This document shows, one piece after another, positions 41,368 to 49,892 of a DNA stretch of 64,000 nucleotides. Both the position numbers and the translations under genes were made by a program. The DNA comes from Cupriavidus sp. EM10 (GTDB lineage: Bacteria; Pseudomonadota; Gammaproteobacteria; Burkholderiales; Burkholderiaceae): contig NZ_CP076061.1 in NCBI RefSeq assembly GCF_018729255.1, positions 124,001 through 188,000 on the forward strand. Reading direction: 5' to 3'. The first letter of the stretch is position 1; every line of letters begins with the position of its first letter. The notes under the pieces were generated by a model. That model did not search any database, was not told the origin of the DNA, and was given only the letters and a program-made list of their open reading frames with translations.

Positions 41368-41709
41368 ATGCCCGCCGTGCGTACTTTCGCCGTGGTGGGG
41401 CTGCTGATCATGGTCCCGGCCCTGGCCGTGGCCCAGGCATCCGCGCCCGTTGCATCCCCGGCCAATCCGCCCGATCCCATGAACGCCGCCGCCCCGGTGC
41501 CGGCCCTGCCCGACATCGCGCCAATGGATGGCTATGTCCCTTACCAGAGCCCCAAGGTCTCGTCCTGGCGCCAGTCGAACGCCGACGTCACACCGGGGGC
41601 CAGGCCGACGGCGCACCCTGCCGCCGACCCGCATGCCGGCCATCACACGCAGCAGGCCGCGCCCGCGTCGCCCCCCGCTGCCGGCCACGCAGGCCATCAC
41701 GCGCACTGA
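41368..41709 (+). CDS. Small His/Pro-rich periplasmic protein
   Basis: 113 residues (AAGAGG before the ATG). Signal peptide MPAVRTFAVVGLLIMVPALAVAQ, then a Pro/Ala-rich, low-complexity chain ending in repeated HAGHH motifs (DPHAGHHTQQ, HAGHHAH), likely metal ligands. Followed after 12 bases by the TolC-type gene. Found in the copper module; role probably metal buffering in the periplasm. Confidence 0.72.
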   Translation: MPAVRTFAVVGLLIMVPALAVAQASAPVASPANPPDPMNAAAPVPALPDIAPMDGYVPYQSPKVSSWRQSNADVTPGARPTAHPAADPHAGHHTQQAAPASPPAAGHAGHHAH

Positions 41710-41721
41710 CGGAGCCAAGCC

Positions 41722-43119
41722 ATGATGCACACCTTGCTCCGACGCGCCGCCCTTCCACTGGCTGCTGCCCTGCTGGCCGGATGTGCCAGCTTTGCGCCCG
41801 ACGGCGGCTTCGGCCCCGTCGCCGATACTGCGCGCGACAGACTCGGCAAGGATGCCGTCTGGGCGCGCAGCGACGCCGACCGCAATGCGCTGCGCGACCG
41901 CACGCGCGAACTGCTGGCGCAGCCGCTCGATGCCGATGCCGCGATCCAGGTCGCGCTGCTCAATAACCCGGGGCTTCAGGCACAGTACGCCGACCTGGGC
42001 ATTGCCGAGGCCGACTATGTACAGGCCACGCGGCTGCCGAACCCCGGCTTCTCGTTCAGCCGCAAGAGTTCAGGCGACGAATTGAAGATCGACCGCGCCG
42101 TCACCATCGGCTTCATGAACCTGCTGGCGCTGCCGTTTGCCGCCCGCATCGAGGAAAGCCGCTTTGCCCAGACCCGGCTGGCCGTGGCCGATGCCACGCT
42201 GCGCCGGGCCGAAGCCACCCGGCGCGCGTGGGTGCAAGCCGTGGCCGCCGAACAGGCCGCCCGCTACGCCGACCAGGTACGGCGCGCCGCCGAAACCGGC
42301 GCGCTGTTCGCCCGCGATCTGGCCCGTGCCGGCAACGTCAGCGCGCTCGACCATGCGCGCGAACAGGCCTTCTATGCCGATGCCGCCGCGCAGCTTGCCC
42401 GCGCCCGCGAACGGGCGCTGTCGGCCCGCGAGCAGCTGACCCGCGAACTGGGCCTGTGGGGCGCCGATATCGGCTACACGCTGCCGGACCGCCTGCCCGA
42501 CCTGCCGGGGGCCCGGCCGGCGATGCAGAACCTGGAAGGCTATGCGGTATCGCAGCGCCTGGACCTGCAGGCCGGACGCCTGCAACTGGATAGCCTGTCG
42601 CGATCGCTCGGCCTGACGCGCGCCACGCGCTTCATCAGCGTGCTGGACGTCAGCTATCTCCACAACTCCGAAACCAGCCGCCCGCGCGAAACGGGCTACG
42701 GCATCGACATCGAAGTGCCGCTGTTCGACTGGGGCGGGGCGCGCGTGGCCCGCGCCGAAGCGGTCTACATGCAGGCGGCGGCCCGGCTGGCCGAACAGGC
42801 CATCAACGCGCGCTCCATGGTGCGCGAGACCTATGCCGGCTACCAGGCGCGCTATGACATCGCGCTGCACTACCGCGACGAAGTGGTGCCGCTGCGCAAG
42901 CGCATCGTCGACGAAAGCTTGCTGCGCTACAACGGCATGCTGGTCAGCGTGTTCGAACTGCTGACCGACGCACGCGAGCAGGTCAATGCGGTGAACGGCT
43001 ACCTGGACGCCCAACGCGACTTCTGGCTGGCCGATGCCGACCTGCGCGGCGCGCTGGGCGGCCGGCTGCCGGCCTCTTCCACCATCACCGGTTCGGCGAC
43101 CCCGCCACAAGGACAATGA
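41722..43119 (+). CDS. TolC-family outer-membrane lipoprotein
   Basis: 465 residues. Lipoprotein signal with lipobox LAGC (MMHTLLRRAALPLAAALLAGC). Two OEP repeats with long helices (AIQVALLNNPGLQAQYADLG, GYAVSQRLDLQAGRLQLDSL) and C-terminal RYNGMLVSVFELLTDAREQV. It is distinct from CzcC and not adjacent to an RND pump. In copper modules of related bacteria a gene of this kind precedes the multicopper oxidase; its export partner is unclear. Overlaps the oxidase gene by ATGA. Confidence 0.85.
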   Translation: MMHTLLRRAALPLAAALLAGCASFAPDGGFGPVADTARDRLGKDAVWARSDADRNALRDRTRELLAQPLDADAAIQVALLNNPGLQAQYADLGIAEADYVQATRLPNPGFSFSRKSSGDELKIDRAVTIGFMNLLALPFAARIEESRFAQTRLAVADATLRRAEATRRAWVQAVAAEQAARYADQVRRAAETGALFARDLARAGNVSALDHAREQAFYADAAAQLARARERALSAREQLTRELGLWGADIGYTLPDRLPDLPGARPAMQNLEGYAVSQRLDLQAGRLQLDSLSRSLGLTRATRFISVLDVSYLHNSETSRPRETGYGIDIEVPLFDWGGARVARAEAVYMQAAARLAEQAINARSMVRETYAGYQARYDIALHYRDEVVPLRKRIVDESLLRYNGMLVSVFELLTDAREQVNAVNGYLDAQRDFWLADADLRGALGGRLPASSTITGSATPPQGQ

Positions 43120-44435
43120 CAATGGTTTCCCGACGCAATTTCCTGGGGCAATCGGCCGCCGCCATGCTGGGCACTGCGATGGTGTCGCGCGCCGGCGCGG
43201 CCGCCCTGCCCGAAGCGCCGCTGCAGGCCAGCGCCGCCACCCAGCCGCCGCTGCCGCCCGCCAGCGGGCGCCCCTACCAGCCCGTGGTCACGCTCAACGG
43301 CTGGACGCTGCCCTGGCGCATGCGCAACGGCTGGAAGGAATTCCACCTCGTGGCCGAGCCGGTCGAGCGCGAGATGGCGCCCGGCATGACGTCCCACCTG
43401 TGGGGCTACAACGGCCAGAGCCCGGGGCCGACCATCGAATGCGTGGAAGGCGACCGCGTGCGCATCTTCGTCACCAACAAGCTGCCGGAGCACACCACGG
43501 TGCACTGGCACGGCGTCATCCTGCCGGCCGGCATGGATGGCGTGGGCGGCCTGTCGCAGCCGCATATCCCGCCCGGCAAGACGTTCGTGTACGAGTTCGA
43601 GATGCGCCATGCGGGCACCTTCATGTATCACCCGCATTCCGACGAGATGGTGCAGATGGCCATGGGGATGATGGGCTTTATCGTCGTGCATCCGCGCGAT
43701 GCCGCCGCCCGGCGCGTGGACCGCGACTTCGTGTTCCTGATCGCCGCGTACGACATCGACCCCGGCTCCTACACGCCGCGCGTGGCCGAGATGACCGATT
43801 TCAACATGTGGACGTGGAACAGCCGCGTGTTTCCCGGCATCGACGTGCTGCCCGTGCGCCTGGGCGACCGGGTACGCATCCGCATGGGCAACCTGACCAT
43901 GACCAATCACCCGATCCACCTGCACGGCCACCGCTTCGAGGTGACTGGCACGGACGGCGGATGGGTGCCGCCCTCGGCGCGCTGGCCCGAGGTGACCACC
44001 GATGTCGCGGTGGGCCAGATGCGCGCCATCGAGTTCGTGGCGGACAACCCCGGCGACTGGGCCTTCCACTGCCACAAGTCGCACCACACGATGAACGCCA
44101 TGGGTCACAACCTGCCCACGATGATCGGCGTGCAGCAGAAAGACCTGGCCAGCCGCATGAACGCGCTGGTGCCCGACTACATGCCGATGGGCCAGGCGGG
44201 CATGGCCGACATGGGCAGCATGGAGATGCCGCTGCCCGAGAACACGCTGCCGATGATGAGCGGCCAGGGCCCGTTCGGCCCCATCGAGATGGGCGGCATG
44301 TTTACCACGCTCAAGGTGCGCGCCGGCATGGCCGCGAACGACTACCGCAACCCGGGCTGGTATCGGCATCCGAAGGGCACCGTGGCCTTCGAGTACACCG
44401 AACCGGTACCGGCCGCACCGCGCCGCAAGCCGTGA
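43116..44435 (+). CDS. Periplasmic multicopper oxidase (copper resistance)
   Basis: 439 residues. Tat signal SRRNFLGQSAAAMLG at the N-terminus, as expected for an enzyme folded with copper. The four copper-ligand blocks are all present: HWHGV (~residue 130), HPHSDE (~169), HPIHLHGH (~265) and HCHKSHH (~319). A Met-rich tail (PMGQAGMADMGSMEMP) resembles the copper-binding inserts of CopA/CueO. It probably oxidises Cu(I) to less toxic Cu(II). Downstream of the TolC-type gene with overlapping start. Confidence 0.93.
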   Translation: MTMVSRRNFLGQSAAAMLGTAMVSRAGAAALPEAPLQASAATQPPLPPASGRPYQPVVTLNGWTLPWRMRNGWKEFHLVAEPVEREMAPGMTSHLWGYNGQSPGPTIECVEGDRVRIFVTNKLPEHTTVHWHGVILPAGMDGVGGLSQPHIPPGKTFVYEFEMRHAGTFMYHPHSDEMVQMAMGMMGFIVVHPRDAAARRVDRDFVFLIAAYDIDPGSYTPRVAEMTDFNMWTWNSRVFPGIDVLPVRLGDRVRIRMGNLTMTNHPIHLHGHRFEVTGTDGGWVPPSARWPEVTTDVAVGQMRAIEFVADNPGDWAFHCHKSHHTMNAMGHNLPTMIGVQQKDLASRMNALVPDYMPMGQAGMADMGSMEMPLPENTLPMMSGQGPFGPIEMGGMFTTLKVRAGMAANDYRNPGWYRHPKGTVAFEYTEPVPAAPRRKP

Positions 44436-44468
44436 CGGCCCCCTTGATCGAACTCCAGAAAGACAGAC

Positions 44469-44804
44469 ATGAAACAGAAGATGGTAACGCTGGCGCTGCT
44501 GGCATGGACCGCCGCAACCTCGCCCGCGCTGATGGCGGCCTCGCCCGAGCCCGACATGGCAAGCGCCACGGCGCAGGTGCCGCTACCCGAAGTGGAAGGG
44601 GAAATTCGCAAGGTTGATGCCCTGGCGGGCAAGCTGACCATTCGTCACGGGCCGATCGGCAACCTGGACATGGGTGCGATGACCATGATCTTTCGGGTGA
44701 AGGACCCGGCAATGCTGACGCAGGTGCAGGCGGGCGACAAGGTGCAGTTCACCGTCGACCGCATCGACGGGCTGCTGACGGTCACCTCGCTCGTCAAACA
44801 GTGA
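44469..44804 (+). CDS. CusF-like periplasmic copper-binding protein
   Basis: 111 residues. Signal peptide to about residue 24, then a small OB-like domain: EGEIRKVDALAGKLTIRHGPI and MGAMTMIFRVKDPAML. The His (IRHG) and two Met (AMTM) copper ligands of CusF are conserved. The Trp that caps Cu(I) in E. coli CusF is absent (MGAMTM in place of WPAMTM). Last gene of the copper module, likely a copper chaperone. Confidence 0.88.
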   Translation: MKQKMVTLALLAWTAATSPALMAASPEPDMASATAQVPLPEVEGEIRKVDALAGKLTIRHGPIGNLDMGAMTMIFRVKDPAMLTQVQAGDKVQFTVDRIDGLLTVTSLVKQ

Positions 44805-44849
44805 CCTGACGATTGTGCAGGAACAGGCGCGCGGCGCGCGCCGGGGGCC

Positions 44850-45185
44850 TTACGCGCCCTGGTCGACGCGGAAGAAGTCGATCGATTGCCCGGCGTTGAC
44901 GGCGCGCTGCAGCCAGTCGGGGTATTCGCCGTTGCCGTCCCAGCTCTGACCCATCGCGTTGCGATACAACACGCGCGGCGCGGCATGGGTGGCAACTGGC
45001 GTTTCGGCCTGCTGGGCGGACGGCGCCGTATCGGCGGTGTCAGCGGCGGTGTCAGCGGCGGTGTCGCTGTCGGCATCGGCAAAGCAGCCTGCTTCGACGA
45101 GATGGTCGAACGTCAGGCCATGGTGATCCATCTGCTCGCGGACCCATGCCACCGCGGCTTGTTTGGCTGCATCAGACTCGGACAT
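44850..45185 (-). CDS. H-NS-family protein with acidic repeat linker
   Basis: 111 residues. The C-terminus has the H-NS DNA-binding signature: YRNAMGQSWDGNGEYPDWLQ followed by RAVNAGQSIDFFRV. The short N-terminus (VAWVREQMDHHGLTFDHLVE) is joined by a linker DTAADTAADTADTA, encoded by three tandem 12-base units GGCGGTGTCAGC at 45033-45068 (plus-strand reading). Long coiled-coil dimerisation helices of classic H-NS are not seen. Nucleoid-binding or silencing role inferred; it stands beside the metal-resistance region. Confidence 0.85.
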   Translation of the reverse strand: MSESDAAKQAAVAWVREQMDHHGLTFDHLVEAGCFADADSDTAADTAADTADTAPSAQQAETPVATHAAPRVLYRNAMGQSWDGNGEYPDWLQRAVNAGQSIDFFRVDQGA

Positions 45186-45483
45186 GACTTTTGGTGCGCG
45201 CCCGCCACGTAGCGGGCGGGCCGGGGAATTCGATTGGGGGGAGGCGGTCCGCGCAGGAAATCCGGCGGACCAGCACAGATTCTACAGGGTGTTGGGACAG
45301 CGCCCCCGGAATCCGTCGAGTTGCCGCCGCAATGTTGCATCGGGCATCGGCAACGCATGACGAACATGTCATGCGTGGGTCATGTTGGCGTGGCTGGCCC
45401 GCTCATAGACTGCAAGCCAAGGTCGCGTGACGACCGGTACCAACGACCAAGCCGCCTCCATCCTCGATTCCAAGGAGATCTCC
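45186..45483. other. Divergent intergenic region with a palindrome
   Basis: About 300 bases between the H-NS-like gene and the DPYTDGA repeat gene. The only clear element is the inverted repeat at 45353-45376; a possible -10 (TAGACT, 45406-45411) lies downstream of it. Confidence 0.5.
45353..45376. promoter_or_regulatory. Perfect inverted repeat, candidate operator
   Basis: ACGCATGAC-GAACAT-GTCATGCGT: nine-base perfect arms, six-base spacer, about 110 bases upstream of the repeat-protein ATG. Confidence 0.5.
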
Positions 45484-45744
45484 ATGCTCAAGAAAGCCCT
45501 GCTCTACACCGCCCTCGCCACCACGCTGGCTGGCGCCGCCACGATGGTCACCGCCGCTCCGCGCAGCGTAGATCCCTACACTGACGGTGCACGTGTCACC
45601 AACCGTGACGGCCTGGTCGAACGTCTTGGCACGCGCGACGTGTACACCGATGGCGCGCGCGATGTGCGCGATGCCCGCAACCCGTTTGTCGACGGTGCAC
45701 ACGATGTGCGCGACCCACGCAACCCGTTCACCGACGGTGCGTGA
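45484..45744 (+). CDS. Short exported protein with D-x-Y/F-x-D-G-A repeats
   Basis: 86 residues from the ATG at 45484 (AAGGAGATCTCC). Signal peptide MLKKALLYTALATTLAGAAT...A to about residue 25. Almost the whole mature chain is repeats: VDPYTDGA, DVYTDGA, NPFVDGA, NPFTDGA, separated by R/D-rich spacers (RDVRDARN, HDVRDPRN). Motif and plan resemble the protein at 20171. No known domain. Alternating acidic and basic residues could allow metal or envelope binding, but that is a guess. Confidence 0.78.
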   Translation: MLKKALLYTALATTLAGAATMVTAAPRSVDPYTDGARVTNRDGLVERLGTRDVYTDGARDVRDARNPFVDGAHDVRDPRNPFTDGA

Positions 45745-45808
45745 TCCAGGCCATGGCCCGCTCGGGCCATCTCCGGGCTGATACAGCCCGCCCGCCGGGC
45801 GACGGCGC

Positions 45809-47875
45809 CTAGTGCACCGCCGCCTGGCTCATGAATTGCGCGGCCGGCACCGGCCTGCCAAGCAGATAGCCCTGCAAGGCATCGCACCCCAGGCCCGCCA
45901 GGAACGACTGCTGCGCCTCGGTCTCCACCCCTTCCGCCACCACCTGCAGATTCAGCGTACGGCCCAGCGCCACGATGGCCGATACGATCGCCGCATCCTC
46001 CGAATCCTCCGCCAGATCGCGCACGAAGCCGCGATCGATCTTCAACTCGCTGGCCGGAATCCGCTTCAGGTGCAACAGGCTTGAGTAACCTGTACCGAAG
46101 TCGTCGATGGCGATGCGCACACCCATCTCGTCCAGCCGCGTCATGATCGCGAGCGTTTCCTCCACGTCGCGCATGGCCGTGCTCTCCGTGATCTCGAGCG
46201 TCAGCCGGGCGGCCGGGATGCCGTGATGCGCCAGGGCATCGGACACCGTCTCGATCATTCCGCCATGGCAGAACTGCAGCGCAGACAGGTTCACCGCCAT
46301 CGACCATTCCACATGGCCACCGGCATGCCACGTGGCCAGCTGGCGGCAGGCCTCGTCCAGCACCCATTTGCCGATCTGCACGATGGCGCCGGTCTTCTCG
46401 GCCAGGCCGATGAACTGGTCGGGCATCAGCAGACCGTGCAGCGGATGATGCCATCGCAATAGCGCCTCGGCGCCTACCAGGCGGCTGTCGCTGGCCGCGA
46501 ACTTGGGCTGGTAGTGCAGTTCGAGCTGGCCGGTGCGCGTCACGCCGCGCAGGTCCTGGATCAGCGACTGCTGGACCCGCGCCTGATGATTCATCGATCC
46601 CTCGAAGAAGCAGTATGCGTTGCGGCCCGACGCCTTGGCGTGGTACATCGCGGCATCGGCGTTGGTCATCAACGTGTCCTGGTCGGCGCCGTCGGCGGGA
46701 AAGAGCGCAATGCCGATGCTGCCCGACACGTGCAGCGCATGGCCCGCCACGTTCACCGGCACGCGCAGCGCCTCGATCAGCTTTTCGGCCATCACGCCGG
46801 CGTCCGCCGGCTCTTCCACCCTGACCAGCACCACGAATTCATCGCCACCCACGCGCGAGATCGTGTCCTCCGATCGGGCAGACGCCCGCAGGCGGCTGGC
46901 GATCTCCACCAGCAGGCTGTCGCCCATCTGGTGGCCATAGGTGTCGTTGACGCCCTTGAAGCCGTCCAGGTCCACGAACAGCACCGCGAACGTGCCGGAC
47001 TGGCGCGTGGCCGCCTGGATGGCCTGCTGGAAGCGGTCTTCGAGCAGCACGCGGTTGGGCAGGTGGGTAAGCTTGTCGTGCAGGGCCAGGAACTCCAGCT
47101 CCTTGTTGGCCACGCCCAGCGCGTCGGCCAGCACGGCCGTCCGCATTTCCAGCCGCATGTCGAGCACCGACGTGATCAGCGCCACGGCCAGCACGCACAC
47201 CGTGACGACCAGGATCGGCAAGGCCAGCGCGCTGCTGTCCACGCCCGAGCGCGCGGCGCCGCAAACGCTGCCCAGCGGAAACCGTGCCGCCGCCATGCCC
47301 GTGTAGTGCATGGCCGAAATGGCGCCGCCCATGACAAGCGCCGCCCCCAGCCGCAGCTGGTGCACCCGCGGCATGCTGCGCCGAAGCCGGAAGGCGATCC
47401 ACAGCGCGGCGCCCGAGGCTGCCACGGCAATCACGATCGATAGCAAGAACAGCCACGGGTCGTAGTCGATGCCGGGCTGCATGCGCAAGGCTGCCATGCC
47501 CGTGTAGTGCATCGTGGAAACCGCCGCCCCCAGTGCCAGCGCCCCCAGCGCCAGACGCCTGCGAGGCAGGTATTCCTGGCTGACCAGGTGCAGCGCGAAG
47601 GCCGACGCCAGCACGGCGATCAGCAGCGATGCGCCGGTGATGCCAAGGTCGTAGCCGAGCGGAATCGGCAGGCTGAAGGCCAGCATGCCGATGAAATGCA
47701 TCGACCAGATGCCCAGCCCCATGGCCACGGCCCCGCCGGCCAGCCACATGCGCGCGTATCGGCCTCGGGCCGCGGTGGAAATGCGGCCGGCCATATCCAG
47801 CGCCGTATACGACGCCAGCACGGCAACCAGCACGGAAATCAGAACAAGGGATGCGTCGAAACGGGGCGACATCAT
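45809..47875 (-). CDS. MHYT-GGDEF-EAL cyclic-di-GMP signalling protein
   Basis: 688 residues if begun at the ATG at 47875; no Shine-Dalgarno supports it and an upstream TTG at 47962 stays in frame. Seven membrane segments carry the MHYT sensor (SMHFIGMLAF, STMHYTGMAAL, SAMHYTGMAAA), a motif proposed to bind copper. A GGDEF domain has an intact active site (RVGGDEFVVL) and a typical DLDGFKGVNDTYGH. The EAL domain has EALLRW, the DDFGTGYSS loop 6 and VVAEGVETE. Both halves therefore look catalytically competent. MHYT near copper genes may mean metal sensing, but that is inference. Confidence 0.92.
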   Translation of the reverse strand: MMSPRFDASLVLISVLVAVLASYTALDMAGRISTAARGRYARMWLAGGAVAMGLGIWSMHFIGMLAFSLPIPLGYDLGITGASLLIAVLASAFALHLVSQEYLPRRRLALGALALGAAVSTMHYTGMAALRMQPGIDYDPWLFLLSIVIAVAASGAALWIAFRLRRSMPRVHQLRLGAALVMGGAISAMHYTGMAAARFPLGSVCGAARSGVDSSALALPILVVTVCVLAVALITSVLDMRLEMRTAVLADALGVANKELEFLALHDKLTHLPNRVLLEDRFQQAIQAATRQSGTFAVLFVDLDGFKGVNDTYGHQMGDSLLVEIASRLRASARSEDTISRVGGDEFVVLVRVEEPADAGVMAEKLIEALRVPVNVAGHALHVSGSIGIALFPADGADQDTLMTNADAAMYHAKASGRNAYCFFEGSMNHQARVQQSLIQDLRGVTRTGQLELHYQPKFAASDSRLVGAEALLRWHHPLHGLLMPDQFIGLAEKTGAIVQIGKWVLDEACRQLATWHAGGHVEWSMAVNLSALQFCHGGMIETVSDALAHHGIPAARLTLEITESTAMRDVEETLAIMTRLDEMGVRIAIDDFGTGYSSLLHLKRIPASELKIDRGFVRDLAEDSEDAAIVSAIVALGRTLNLQVVAEGVETEAQQSFLAGLGCDALQGYLLGRPVPAAQFMSQAAVH

Positions 47876-48226
47876 GGCAGCGGGTGACGGGGAGGTGGCT
47901 TGCGGCAGGCTGCCATTCTGAAAGGTCAGGCGAACCAGGCGTGAAATTTCCGGCACCGCCAAGGGTTATCGGTCATTGCAGCCCAGACTGAAGCGGGATT
48001 GTGCATCAGGGCGCTTGCGACCGCAGCCTGCATCCCCGACAAATTTCGTACGTTTGCACGGTTGACAGCCCATCGGGGCCATGTAGCGGTCGTCCGACAA
48101 ATTCCTACAGTGCAATCAGCGCCCGCCGGAAAGGCTGGCCGACGGCGCGGAACTATTCTTGAGTCGTGATGAACGACAGACGCCGCCGCGTCACCACAGA
48201 CCGCGGCGCCAACGTGGGAGCGCATC
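47876..48226. other. Divergent intergenic region with 10-base direct repeats
   Basis: About 350 bases between the MHYT protein and the glycine-zipper lipoprotein genes. CCGACAAATT occurs at 48036-48045 and 48094-48103 in the same orientation. TTGACA at 48062 lacks a good -10 partner. No small gene was found. Confidence 0.5.
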
Positions 48227-48408
48227 ATGTGGAAGCAAATCACAGGCGTTATCGCCATCGGCGCGTGCTGCTGGGCCCTCTCGGGCTGCACGGCAACCGG
48301 CGCGGTGGCAGGCGGTGTGGTGGCCATGAGGCCACCAACGGCAGCACGGCCGGCACCATCGGCGGCGCCGTGGTGGGTGGCGTGATTGGCCACGAGCTTG
48401 GGAAGTAA
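48227..48408 (+). CDS. Glycine-zipper lipoprotein (one-base frameshift)
   Basis: About 60 residues from the ATG at 48227 (GGGAGCGC upstream). Lipoprotein signal MWKQITGVIAIGACCWALSGC, lipobox LSGC. Then GAVAGGVV, a frame break at the GG of 48322-48323, and in the next frame GHEATNGSTAGTIGGAVVGGVIGHELGK. Adding one G gives GGVVGHEATNG and restores a short OsmB/SlyB-like glycine zipper. A small envelope protein, often stress-induced. The end-to-end sequence is convincing only after the repair. Confidence 0.65.
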
Positions 48409-48709
48409 GGAAATTACGATTTCCGCGGCCGGGATGGCGGGCAGGGTCATCCAGGTTTGCGCGGCATGGGCTCTTAGATGGGAAGACCATGCCGCCGCGC
48501 GCCGCGCCATGAGCATCGGCCTATTGTGTTTTTCAACGATGATTGGACGTTTTCATCGCTGAAAGGCATCGTGGCACACAACGGTGCAAGATCTTTACGG
48601 ATCGTCATGGCGCGGCAGCGGGAAACCTGCAAAAAGTGCAAAAACGAAGCCCCGGATTTTGGTCCGGGGCTTTTGTCTTGGTACGTCGGCAAATCGGCTC
48701 GATACGACC
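48409..48709. other. Intergenic region between convergent genes
   Basis: About 300 bases; apart from the bidirectional terminator at 48647-48672 nothing recognisable. Confidence 0.5.
48647..48672 (-). terminator. Terminator of the acyl-CoA carboxylase operon
   Basis: Ten-base perfect stem AAGCCCCGGA/TCCGGGGCTT with a six-base loop. T runs occur on both sides (TTTTGT on plus, CGTTTTTGC on minus), so it can work in both directions; it lies 38 bases after the acyl-CoA dehydrogenase stop. Confidence 0.82.
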
Positions 48710-49882
48710 TTAATACGACTTCGGCAGCCCCAGCACGCGCTCCGCGATATGGCACATGATCAGCTGGGCGCTGACCGGGGCGATGCGCGGAATATAGGAT
48801 TCCCGCAGGTAGCGCTCCACGTGATACTCGCGCGCATAGCCCATCCCGCCCAGCGTCAGCACGGCCGTCTGGCAGGCCTGGTGCGCCGCTTCGGCCGCCA
48901 GGTACTTGGCCGCGTTGGCCTCGGCACCGCATGGCTTGCCGTTGTCATAGAGCCAGGCCGCCTTCCACACCATCATGTCGGCCGCCTCCAGCGCCATCCA
49001 CGCCTGCGCCAGCGGATGCTGGATGCCCTGGTTCTGGCCGATGGGCCGGCCGAACACGGTCCGCTCCTTCGCATAGCGCGTGGCGGCCTCCAGCGCAGCG
49101 CGGCCCAGGCCCACGGCTTCCGCCGCGATCAGGATGCGCTCGGGGTTCAGCCCGTGCAGGATGTACTCGAATCCCCGGCCCTCCTCGCCAATCCGATCCC
49201 CGGCCGGCACCATCAGGCCGTCGATGAACAGCATGTTCGAATCCACCGCGCCGCGCCCCATCTTGTCGATCTCGCGCACTTCGATATGGTTGCGGTCCAG
49301 CGTGGTGTAGAACAGGCTCAGACCCTGGGTGGGCTTGGCCACGGCCTCCAGCGGCGTGGTGCGGGCCAGCAGCAGCATGCGCGTGGCCACCTGGGCCGTG
49401 GAAATCCAGATCTTGCGGCCGTCCACGCGATAGGCGGTGCCGTCGGCGGTGCGCACGGCCTGCGTCTTCAGGTGAGTGGTGTCCAGCCCGGCATCGGGCT
49501 CGGTCACGGCAAAGCAGGCCTTGTCGCGGCCTTCGATCAGCGGCGGCAGCGCGGCCGCCTGCTGGGCGTCGGTGCCAAACACCACCACCGGGTTCAGGCC
49601 GAACACGTTCATGTGGATGGCCGACGCACCCGAGAATCCCGCCCCGGACGCCGACACCGTCTGCATGATCAGCGCCGCCTCTGTAATGCCCAGCCCCGCC
49701 CCGCCAAAGCGCTCCGGCATGGCGATGCCCAGCCAGCCGGCCCCCGCCATGGCCTGGTGGAACGCCTCCGGAAAGCGATGTTCGCGGTCCAACCCGGCCC
49801 AGTACTCGGGGCCGAAGTCGCTGCACAGCTGCGTGACAGCGTCGACGATGGCGTTCTGCTCGGGTGTCCTTTCGAAATTCAT
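48710..49882 (-). CDS. Acyl-CoA dehydrogenase
   Basis: 390 residues, FAD flavoenzyme introducing a 2,3-double bond into an acyl-CoA. N-terminal FERTPEQNAIVDAV, FAD/substrate motif CFAVTEPDAGLDTT, KIWISTAQVAT, and the C-terminal GGMGYAREYHVERYLRES. The MCAD-type catalytic Glu (YEGT) is replaced (PRIAPVSAQ), while Glu in LNPERILIAAEAVG aligns by eye with the base of isovaleryl-CoA and long-chain dehydrogenases. Last gene of the operon, ten bases after the second Bug gene. The exact acyl substrate is unknown; context suggests a branched or unusual carboxylic acid. Confidence 0.9.
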   Translation of the reverse strand: MNFERTPEQNAIVDAVTQLCSDFGPEYWAGLDREHRFPEAFHQAMAGAGWLGIAMPERFGGAGLGITEAALIMQTVSASGAGFSGASAIHMNVFGLNPVVVFGTDAQQAAALPPLIEGRDKACFAVTEPDAGLDTTHLKTQAVRTADGTAYRVDGRKIWISTAQVATRMLLLARTTPLEAVAKPTQGLSLFYTTLDRNHIEVREIDKMGRGAVDSNMLFIDGLMVPAGDRIGEEGRGFEYILHGLNPERILIAAEAVGLGRAALEAATRYAKERTVFGRPIGQNQGIQHPLAQAWMALEAADMMVWKAAWLYDNGKPCGAEANAAKYLAAEAAHQACQTAVLTLGGMGYAREYHVERYLRESYIPRIAPVSAQLIMCHIAERVLGLPKSY

Positions 49883-49892
49883 CCGGTGCTCC

